From Candidatus Aminicenantota bacterium (GTDB lineage: Bacteria > Acidobacteriota > Aminicenantia > Aminicenantales > Aminicenantaceae), in assembly GCA_030673995.1 (NCBI GenBank), contig DAOUYU010000137.1, positions 1-5,018 on the forward strand: DNA of 5,018 nt, given 5' to 3'. Positions 1-5,018 of the stretch are shown one piece after another. A program made the position numbers and the translations under genes. Within the stretch, counting starts at the first letter, position 1. Every line of letters starts with the position of its first letter. The notes beneath the pieces are model-generated. The model was not told the DNA's origin and did no database searches. It saw nothing but the letters and a program-made list of their open reading frames with translations.

Positions 1-1093
1 AATTACTGTCATAATCAGCACGACTCATCTGAACCGATTGGATTCTTTCATCCTTCCAGTGCCAGACATCAACATTCGCTACAGGCTCCTTGCTTTTTTC
101 CAGCTCTTTTTCCTGCTCTTTTATACCGCAAAATATCCTCGAATTATCCTCACTCCAGAAGAGAGATTTCCTCTCAATTCTTTCGGCTCTTCTCCTCCTC
201 CTTCTCTCTGGGATTACTCTTTCAGAAATCACCACGTTTTCTGGGAAATTCGGATCGTCAGCCGGATCATATTCAATTTTTGTATGGTGTTCTTTGTTTA
301 AACCAACAAATGCAAGAAGGGTATTATCCTTTTGAGTAAACTCTTTCATCTTTTTTCCCTTTAATACAGCAAGGGCAGTTCCTTCTTTATCCCAGGCTAT
401 CCTAGAATAATCAGCCTCAGCTGTATCCAGTGACTTAAGCACACTAGATCCCAGTTCAAGCAGGTAAATACCGTTTCCTTTTTTCTCAGCAGCATCGATA
501 GTGTAGGCGAGCATTGTACCGGGCTTATTAAATTTAAAATCCGATACATTTCCTCTATTCTGAACTAAACCTGTTTCCAGATTTCGGATTATCAGGTCTG
601 TTCCGCTATGCTTCGCTTTTTTATCTAACTTGGCCTTTTTGATAGCAAAAAACTTGGAGTCTTTTGAAAACCTGAAAGATGAGGCATTCTCCACTGTGTA
701 TTTTTCGCCTGTAGAAAGATTCAGCAGCTCTGCTTTTGTGGGAACAGGCTTTTTCTCTTTTTTTAGCTTTTCCGCTTCTTTTTTAGGCAGTCCGATCATG
801 TATGCTACCCACCGAGCGTCCTCTGAAAAAGTGGGGCGAGATCCGTACGCTATGTCAAAAATTTTATCCGTTGTCAGACTTTTGATATAAAGTGTATCGT
901 CGCCACCGTTAGGTCGATGGGCATAGCTAATCCAACTCCCTTCAGATGAGATGGCTGGTGAAACAATGTGTTTCCAGCGTGGGTAATCATCAAGTGACAG
1001 CAACTTTTTACCTTTTTGAGCAGGTAGACCGTCAGGAAGGGTAAGAATAAAGATAACGAGCAAAATAAAAAGACATTTCTTTTTTAATTTCAT
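1..1093 (-). CDS. Secreted S9-family (prolyl oligopeptidase-like) serine peptidase, N-terminal part, cut by the window edge
   Basis: My minus-strand translation gives 364 codons without a stop from the ATG at 1093-1091 to the left edge. The start is firm: AAGGAGG lies 6 nt upstream. The N-terminus MKLKKKCLFILLVIFILTLP is a classic signal peptide with likely cleavage after LPA (residue 25), so the protein is exported. The rest looks like the beta-propeller half of an S9 peptidase. It has repeated PD40/WD40-like strands: SPAISSEGSWISYA (45-58), PTFSEDARWVAYM (87-99), FRFSKDSKFFAI (140-151), DFKFNKPGTMLAYTI (185-199), SRIAWDKEGTALAVL (230-244) and LFWSEDNSRIFCGI (311-324). The segment VDVWHWKDERIQSVQ near residues 341-355 resembles one I recall from large bacterial S9 peptidases. 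The alpha/beta-hydrolase domain with the Ser-Asp-His triad would lie off the window, so activity cannot be confirmed. Oddities are a Lys/Glu-rich insertion (104-120) and six consecutive arginines (297-302). A non-peptidase TolB-like propeller is the alternative. The call is inferred from recalled family patterns. Confidence 0.82.
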   Translation of the reverse strand, partial: MKLKKKCLFILLVIFILTLPDGLPAQKGKKLLSLDDYPRWKHIVSPAISSEGSWISYAHRPNGGDDTLYIKSLTTDKIFDIAYGSRPTFSEDARWVAYMIGLPKKEAEKLKKEKKPVPTKAELLNLSTGEKYTVENASSFRFSKDSKFFAIKKAKLDKKAKHSGTDLIIRNLETGLVQNRGNVSDFKFNKPGTMLAYTIDAAEKKGNGIYLLELGSSVLKSLDTAEADYSRIAWDKEGTALAVLKGKKMKEFTQKDNTLLAFVGLNKEHHTKIEYDPADDPNFPENVVISERVIPERRRRRRAERIERKSLFWSEDNSRIFCGIKEQEKELEKSKEPVANVDVWHWKDERIQSVQMSRADYDSN

Positions 1094-1099
1094 AGCGTT

Positions 1100-1106
1100 C
1101 CTCCTT
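1100..1106 (-). promoter_or_regulatory. Shine-Dalgarno site of the S9 peptidase gene
   Basis: AAGGAGG on the minus strand sits 6 nt before the ATG at 1093. It is a full anti-SD match at ideal spacing. It fixes the start codon and shows that the peptidase is translated independently of the upstream gene. Confidence 0.9.
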
Positions 1107-1133
1107 GAGTTTTTATACTATAAATCCTCCCCT

Positions 1134-1162
1134 CTTTTACCAAATCACTTTTAAGTTTTCAA
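1134..1162 (-). promoter_or_regulatory. Possible sigma-70-type promoter for the S9 peptidase gene
   Basis: On the minus strand TTGAAA (1162-1157) is followed after 17 bp by TAAAAG (1139-1134). The -35 matches consensus at 5 of 6 positions and the -10 at 4 of 6. Transcription would begin near 1127, giving a leader of about 34 nt that contains the SD. A rival pair, TTGGTA (1143-1138) and TAGTAT (1120-1115), also has a 17-bp spacer but would leave almost no leader. The stretch is AT-rich, so chance matches are expected and the call is tentative. Confidence 0.3.
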
Positions 1163-1365
1163 TAATTTTCTTTATACAAATCTAAATTCGATATGAAATA
1201 TTAATCATAGCATATCTTTTTTTCGCATAGGATTCGATGTTATGCCAAATTTGACTCATGAAACTTTTGTATTTGTTTTTATAGTCTCACATGACCTGCT
1301 TAAATTTTTAGAGTGACTGATTAGTTATAGCAGTGAAGATTTAGCCTATGATTCGGGTGGAGTTC

Positions 1366-4300
1366 TCATCGGTCTTTACAGCGTTTCAGTAACTTTATCG
1401 GTTTATGAATAACTGGTCGAATGCCACCTTTCTCCAATTCACTTTGCAATTCAGGGAATTCCTGAGTTAGAAGAGTATTGACCTTTTCAATGTTTTCGAC
1501 CACCTTAGTCATCAGGTGTTGCATTTTCCTTAGCTGAGATTGAGTGGGAGCAGATGAGGAAGCTTGAAGCTGCCTGGCCAGACTCCATATTTCAGATCGT
1601 GGGCCTCTTCGTCCTCTCTTGAAAATCTCTTTTATTTTATCCAGTTTTTCAGAAATGTTCTTGATTCTGTCTCTAATTTTTTCTGACACTTTCTCCTTAT
1701 CCTTTACCATCTCTTTAATGCGTTTCATCTCTTTTTCCATCTCCTCAATTGCTTTCTGGGCCTCCACGAAAGCCCTCTGCATCTCCATCACTTTCATACT
1801 TGCCTCAAATCTCGCCTGAAGCGCCTCAGGAGTAGTTTTTGCGCGGGGATCAATCATAACTTGAAACTTCTGAATCAATTCCTGTTTCCTTGCGATCAAT
1901 TTTATAGTGTATTCTCCTGGGAGGGCGAAAGGACCTTTTTGACGTTCATACCAGCCTCCATCGTCTACCCTCGACTCAAAAGAAAGAGGGTAGCGAAGAT
2001 TCCAGCTAATCCGGTTAAAGCCTTTTCTATCGGGCCCTTCCAGCTCTCTCACCACTTTCTCCTCTTTGTCCAAAATGACAATTTTCACCTTAGGTTTTTC
2101 CTCCTGCTTTCTGCTCTCTTCTTTATCCTCTTCGCCTTTGGTAGAAGCTTTCTCTTCAGGAGGAGAGGGATCGCTTTTTAAATAGTAGGTAATCAAAGCG
2201 CCATAGTCAGGGTTTGTACCCGAAAATTCTGCTGCTCCCTGGTCTGTCGCTACCTCCATTCTGTCATGGAACTGTATGGCATCCCCAGGAGGAAAAAGAT
2301 GGGCTTCAGAATCGAGGACTTTCTCATCCAAATGCTCTAACATGGCAATATCATCCAGGATGATAATGCTTCTGCCATGAGTTCCCAGGACAATGTCATT
2401 TTCTCTAGCATGGATGACGATGTCATCGACAGGTGCCCGGGGAAGGCTTTCACCAGCAAGAATCCAGCTCTTCCCACCATCAATAGTAACAAACAACCCA
2501 AACTCCGTACCGGCAAGGAGGAGATCTGCATTTCGCGGATGTTCTGCCAGGACATTCACAGCCATGCCATCAGGAATGCCTTCTGAAATGCTCTTCCAGG
2601 TCTTGCCAAAATCAGTGGTTTTAAAGATATAGGGTTTAAAATCATCATCCTGATGGCCGTCAAAAGATATATAAGCTGTGCCAGCGCCATGGTGAGAGGT
2701 CAGAACACGGCTAACCCAGCGCGGTCCAGGAAGTCGAAATTTTTCAGACAGGTTTTGCCAAGTTTTACCGCCATCCTGCGTCATCTGAACATTCCCGTCA
2801 TCTGTCCCTACGTAAATGAGTCCGGATTGTAGCGGGGATTCACAAAGGGTGGTGATGGTTCCAAAATGAGCTACGCCATCATCCCGTGAAAGTGTGTCTT
2901 CATTTCGGATGACTCCCATGATGGCAATTTTTTTCCAGTCCTGATTCAGAGTGAGATCCGTACTAATTACTTCCCAGCTATGTCCCCGGTCAGACGTTTT
3001 AAAAAGCTTATTTCCTCCATAATAGAGAATGTTTGAGTTATGAGGAGACAGAATTAAGGGCGATTTCCAGTTAAAACGGTATTCTTCCTTGGGGTCTTCA
3101 GGAACAGGCTGGAGGCTCTTTTCTTCTTTCGTTTCCAGATCGACAAAAAGGAGTCTTCCATTTTGGGTTTCTGCATAAATTGCAGTGTGGTCTTGGGGAT
3201 CCAAGGCCACATAGAAGCCATCTCCATTCGCAATATTTACTACATCAGAATTGCGGATACCCAGCCTGCTACTATAGGTTCTACTGGGAATTCCCCAGGT
3301 CCCGTTGTCCTGGGTTCCACCGTAGATCCAGTAGGGCTCTCGGTTGTCAACTCCAATGGCATAGTATTGGGCTATTGGAAGATTATCTATGAAATCCCAG
3401 TTTTTGCTTCCATCATATGATATATAAAAACCCCCATCATTGCCCAAAAGTAGATGATCCGGATCTTTGGGATCAATCCAAAGAGCATGGTGGTCAACAT
3501 GAACATTTTCCGCTGCTTTTTTGTCTCTATCAGAACGCCTTATCTCTACTGCAGCAACAGAAAATGTTTTTCCACCATCAATGGATACAGAGAGCCGACT
3601 TCCCAGCATCCACACTTTGTTAGGATTTAAGGGATCAATACGGATCTGGCTGTAATAGGAGGGACGGGGGTTCGATTCACTCACTCTGGTCCAGGTTTGA
3701 CCTCGATCCTCTGACCTGAAGACACCGCCATCCTTGTTTTGGACAATGGCGTAGACAATGTTTGGATGGCTTTTAGAGATATCTATCCCGATTCGTCCTG
3801 TGTCTCCCTCAGGCAGCCCCTTGCTCAGCTTCTCCCATGTATCCCCTCCATCCATGGAGCGATAGAGGCCACTGTGAAGCCCTCCTCCTACAAAGCCCCA
3901 GGCTCTGCGGCGGCGTTGATAAGCCGCAGCATAGAGAACACGGCCATTCCTCTCTATTGCAACATCTACAGCACCAGTGTCTTTATTAATAAAGAGAATC
4001 TTCTCCCACGTCTTGCCTCCATCTTTTGTCCGATATAAGCCTCGTTCAGGATTCGTTCCCCATAGATGTCCCAAAGCTGCTACATAAACGATATCCAGAT
4101 TTTGAGGATGGATGACGATGCGGCCAATGTGGTGGGTCTCTTTCAACCCCATGTATCTCCATGTTTCTCCACCGTCGATAGATTTGTAGACTCCATCACC
4201 CCAGGATGAACTTTGACGGTTGTTCGGTTCTCCAGTCCCTGCCCAGATAATATTGGGATCAGAAGGCGCAATGGCGATGTCTCCTATGGAAAGGGAAGTT

Positions 4301-4662
4301 CCCTCCTCATCAAAAACCGGCTGCCACGTTACTCCATTATTGACGCTTTTAAAAATTCCTCCAGAGGCGGATGCTACGAAGATGATTTTTGGGTTCTCAG
4401 GGACGGCTTCGATATCGCTTATTCGACCTCCGAAGTTTGCCGGCCCAATTTCTCGCCATTTGATGTGTTTAAGAATGTCTGAATTAAAATTTGATGAATC
4501 CGTAGCTACCAGAGGATATACGGAAATAGAAATAGTCACAAGGAGAAAAAAGGAACATGATAAGAATCTTAAATAAGACATGAAAAAACCCTCTATTTTC
4601 CTATTAGGAATTTTAGAGGCAGCTCTGGAAAAGATAAAAAATTTTTTTGTAAGAAACCGCAT
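1366..4662 (-). CDS. Secreted BNR/Asp-box beta-propeller protein, VPS10/sortilin-like ('glycosyl hydrolase'-type), with FlgD/Ig-like and coiled-coil C-terminus
   Basis: Taking the ATG at 4662 the product is 1098 residues. The frame opens 6 codons earlier with a TTG at 4680, but the perfect SD lies inside that extension, so ATG 4662 is preferred. Positions below count from the TTG. A hydrophobic signal peptide follows Met34 (about 34-60). Eleven Asp-box motifs (S/T-x-D-x-G-x-T-W type) occur, for example SIDGGETW (167-174), TKDGGKTW (218-225), SMDGGDTW (275-282), TQDGGKTW (634-641) and TIDGGKSW (732-739). They run from residue 112 to 739 and imply one or two large beta-propellers, as in sortilin/VPS10 and GH74-like proteins. 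HVDHHALWIDPKDPDHLLLG (394-413) and GGTQDNGTWG (454-463) are segments I recall as typical of this bacterial family. A charged linker (838-863), a FlgD-like Ig domain (864-945, with WNLRYP and PGEYTIKL), a Lys/Glu-rich coiled coil (about 955-1022) and a GIRPVIHKPI tail follow. Such proteins are often labelled glycosyl hydrolases, but I see no catalytic site I can confirm; binding or scaffolding is equally possible. Confidence 0.88.
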   Translation of the reverse strand: MRFLTKKFFIFSRAASKIPNRKIEGFFMSYLRFLSCSFFLLVTISISVYPLVATDSSNFNSDILKHIKWREIGPANFGGRISDIEAVPENPKIIFVASASGGIFKSVNNGVTWQPVFDEEGTSLSIGDIAIAPSDPNIIWAGTGEPNNRQSSSWGDGVYKSIDGGETWRYMGLKETHHIGRIVIHPQNLDIVYVAALGHLWGTNPERGLYRTKDGGKTWEKILFINKDTGAVDVAIERNGRVLYAAAYQRRRRAWGFVGGGLHSGLYRSMDGGDTWEKLSKGLPEGDTGRIGIDISKSHPNIVYAIVQNKDGGVFRSEDRGQTWTRVSESNPRPSYYSQIRIDPLNPNKVWMLGSRLSVSIDGGKTFSVAAVEIRRSDRDKKAAENVHVDHHALWIDPKDPDHLLLGNDGGFYISYDGSKNWDFIDNLPIAQYYAIGVDNREPYWIYGGTQDNGTWGIPSRTYSSRLGIRNSDVVNIANGDGFYVALDPQDHTAIYAETQNGRLLFVDLETKEEKSLQPVPEDPKEEYRFNWKSPLILSPHNSNILYYGGNKLFKTSDRGHSWEVISTDLTLNQDWKKIAIMGVIRNEDTLSRDDGVAHFGTITTLCESPLQSGLIYVGTDDGNVQMTQDGGKTWQNLSEKFRLPGPRWVSRVLTSHHGAGTAYISFDGHQDDDFKPYIFKTTDFGKTWKSISEGIPDGMAVNVLAEHPRNADLLLAGTEFGLFVTIDGGKSWILAGESLPRAPVDDIVIHARENDIVLGTHGRSIIILDDIAMLEHLDEKVLDSEAHLFPPGDAIQFHDRMEVATDQGAAEFSGTNPDYGALITYYLKSDPSPPEEKASTKGEEDKEESRKQEEKPKVKIVILDKEEKVVRELEGPDRKGFNRISWNLRYPLSFESRVDDGGWYERQKGPFALPGEYTIKLIARKQELIQKFQVMIDPRAKTTPEALQARFEASMKVMEMQRAFVEAQKAIEEMEKEMKRIKEMVKDKEKVSEKIRDRIKNISEKLDKIKEIFKRGRRGPRSEIWSLARQLQASSSAPTQSQLRKMQHLMTKVVENIEKVNTLLTQEFPELQSELEKGGIRPVIHKPIKLLKRCKDR
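4579..4619 (-). promoter_or_regulatory. Second in-frame start at the signal peptide, with its SD inside a hairpin
   Basis: Met34 (ATG at 4581-4579) begins a textbook signal peptide, MSYLRFLSCSFFLLVTISIS. AGAGGG (4594-4589) lies 7 nt upstream as a fair SD. The preceding bases form an imperfect inverted repeat. The outer arms are CCTCTA (4590-4595, + strand) and TAGAGG (4614-4619). The inner arms are TTCCTA (4598-4603) and TAGGAA (4605-4610), separated by a TT/TTT internal loop. In the mRNA the downstream outer arm contains the GAGG core of this SD, so the second start would be masked unless ribosomes from ATG 4662 open the stem. No stop separates the two starts, so a long and a short N-terminus are both possible. 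The hairpin is visible in the sequence; any regulatory use is inferred. Confidence 0.45.
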
Positions 4663-4668
4663 TTTACT

Positions 4669-4675
4669 CCTCCTT
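4669..4675 (-). promoter_or_regulatory. Shine-Dalgarno site selecting ATG 4662
   Basis: AAGGAGG on the minus strand is 6 nt before the ATG at 4662-4660, the same motif and spacing as the peptidase gene. It lies inside the longer TTG-started frame (TTG at 4680-4678), which has no purine-rich SD of its own (upstream bases are mostly A/T). This argues against the TTG start. Confidence 0.85.
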
Positions 4676-4697
4676 TCCAATTTTTTCTATATTTTTT

Positions 4698-4727
4698 AGT
4701 CTAAGATAAAAAAAGGTTTAATGTCAA
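4698..4727 (-). promoter_or_regulatory. Sigma-70-type promoter for the propeller-protein gene
   Basis: On the minus strand a perfect -35 TTGACA (4727-4722) is followed after 18 bp by TAGACT (4703-4698), which matches the -10 consensus at 4 of 6 positions. The spacer contains a T-run. Transcription would start near 4691, giving a leader of about 30 nt that carries the AAGGAGG site and ATG 4662. That geometry also disfavours the TTG start at 4680. Confidence 0.5.
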
Positions 4728-4861
4728 CAGAAAGAATTAGCTCATAAGAAATCTACCATCAATCAGGCTCCCCACCATTCTTAGCAACAGTTTTCAAACG
4801 CATTTCTTAGTTGTATCACGAGAACAAGAATACTGATTATAGCCTCTGAGGATATAGTAAT

Positions 4862-4902
4862 AAATCCAATTTTTTGGAGAAAAAATTCAAAATATTGGAT
4901 TT
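4862..4902. repeat. Nested inverted repeats, candidate activator-binding site
   Basis: AAATCCAAT (4862-4870) and ATTGGATTT (4894-4902) are perfect 9-bp inverted arms 23 bp apart, about three helical turns centre to centre. Inside, AATTTTTT (4868-4875) and AAAAAATT (4880-4887) form a perfect 8-bp inverted repeat around GGAG. The inner arm overlaps the outer one by 3 bp, so both stems cannot form at once. The centre is about 118 bp upstream of the start predicted for the sigma-54-type promoter, within the usual range for enhancer-binding-protein sites. A weak rho-independent terminator is unlikely because the stem is A/T only. Confidence 0.5.
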
Positions 4903-4928
4903 TATTCGAATTATAAATATGTGGATAT

Positions 4929-4949
4929 TTATTATCTTATTGATAATAA
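4929..4949. repeat. Perfect 8-bp inverted repeat overlapping an IHF-like motif
   Basis: TTATTATC (4929-4936) and GATAATAA (4942-4949) are exact inverted arms around a 5-bp centre. On the minus strand TATCAATAAGATA (4945-4933) matches the IHF consensus WATCAANNNNTTR except at one position. It is centred about 61 bp before the predicted sigma-54-type start, between the upstream repeats and the promoter, where IHF commonly bends DNA. AT-richness makes a chance match quite possible. Confidence 0.3.
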
Positions 4950-4972
4950 TATAGTTAATTATTCTATAAAAG

Positions 4973-4989
4973 TTGGCACATTTTTTGCG
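4973..4989 (+). promoter_or_regulatory. Sigma-54 (RpoN) -24/-12 promoter reading rightward out of the window
   Basis: The + strand reads TTGGCAC, five bases (ATTTT), then TTGC and G. This matches the core of the sigma-54 consensus YTGGCAC-N5-TTGC, with GG (4975-4976) and GC (4987-4988) at the required 12-bp register. Transcription would start near 5000 and run off the right edge, away from the two genes here. The core match is exact; the last base (G instead of A/T) and the GR after GGCAC are off-consensus. The target gene is not visible. Confidence 0.6.
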
Positions 4990-5018
4990 TTTTTAAATAA
5001 TATATTACAAATTAAACT

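Larger units (their letters stand above)
1094..1365. other. Intergenic region between the two minus-strand genes
   Basis: This 272-bp AT-rich stretch holds the peptidase SD and the tentative promoter. I looked after the propeller gene's TGA (1368-1366) for a GC-rich hairpin followed by a T-run and found none; the possible stems are only 3-5 bp. No tRNA, small ORF with an SD, or repeat array is apparent. The lack of an intrinsic terminator leaves read-through from the propeller gene into the peptidase gene possible, although 272 bp is long for a tight operon. Confidence 0.6.
4681..5018. other. AT-rich gene-free control region at the right edge
   Basis: No coding region with an SD is visible in these 338 bases on either strand. 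The left part carries the minus-strand promoter of the propeller gene. From about 4860 rightward the DNA is very AT-rich and holds two inverted repeats and a sigma-54-type promoter reading right, which suggests a divergent gene just beyond the window. The stretch 4741-4860 is less AT-rich and shows nothing I can name. Confidence 0.6.

Noticed and set aside
38..890. Small + strand frames opposite the left-hand gene
   Set aside because: The minus strand here is continuously open for 364 codons with a perfect SD, a signal peptide and propeller motifs. The + strand frames overlap each other and look like complements of coding DNA.
1280..1365. Possible terminator after the propeller gene
   Set aside because: Only 3-5 bp stems without GC-rich pairing or an adjacent T-run could be found, too weak to call.
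2337..2555. 72-codon minus-strand frame inside the propeller gene in another frame
   Set aside because: It is fully nested within the real gene, and its translation is low in recognisable features.
2337..4370. Recurring DNA words such as CCACCATC/CCGCCATC spread through the large gene, resembling an interspersed repeat array
   Set aside because: They are the codons of the Asp-box motif (DGG) recurring once per protein repeat at irregular spacing. This is protein-level repetition, not CRISPR or mobile DNA.
1619..4576. Several + strand open frames of 66-118 codons lying opposite the propeller gene
   Set aside because: They are antisense to a 1098-residue frame with clear family motifs, and their translations show no domain pattern of their own. 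They are shadows of the repeated Asp-box codons.
4663..4680. TTG start giving a 1104-residue propeller protein
   Set aside because: The strong AAGGAGG site lies inside this extension and serves ATG 4662. The TTG has no SD and sits very close to the predicted transcript start.
4759..4803. Minus-strand mini-ORF MRLKTVAKNGGEPD upstream of the propeller gene
   Set aside because: Only 14 codons, no SD, and it lies upstream of the best promoter for that gene. There is no evidence that it is a leader peptide or a gene remnant.

Overview
The window holds two protein genes, both on the minus strand, and an AT-rich regulatory region at the right end. Base composition is moderate to AT-rich. Both genes have near-perfect Shine-Dalgarno (SD) sites (AAGGAGG, 6-nt spacing). 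Both encode predicted exported proteins of families that are expanded in Acidobacteriota-like, Aminicenantes-like, Bacteroidota-like and related environmental bacteria. I infer a didermic heterotroph living on protein or polymers, possibly Aminicenantes/Acidobacteriota-like. No marker gene in the window fixes the taxon.

Layout, left to right: (1) 1-1093, minus strand: the N-terminal 364 codons of a secreted S9-family (prolyl oligopeptidase-like) peptidase, showing the signal peptide and beta-propeller part. The catalytic domain lies beyond the left edge. (2) 1094-1365: a 272-bp intergenic stretch with the peptidase SD and a weak sigma-70-like promoter, but no convincing terminator. (3) 1366-4662, minus strand: a large secreted BNR/Asp-box, sortilin (VPS10)-like beta-propeller protein with a FlgD/Ig-like domain and a C-terminal coiled coil. 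(4) 4681-5018: a gene-free region with a sigma-70-like promoter for the propeller gene and, at the extreme right, an exact sigma-54 (-24/-12) promoter match pointing right, out of the window. Inverted repeats lie upstream of that match at distances typical of enhancer-binding-protein and IHF sites.

Transcription of the two genes runs right to left: propeller protein first, peptidase second. Each can be translated from its own strong SD, and with no visible terminator between them they may be partly co-transcribed. Both products should act outside the cytoplasm, so a joint role in handling extracellular or periplasmic protein or polymer is plausible but unproven.

The two most interesting signals are regulatory. 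One is the sigma-54-type control region for an unseen gene to the right. The other is a hairpin inside the first codons of the propeller gene that buries the SD of a second, in-frame start placed exactly at the signal peptide.
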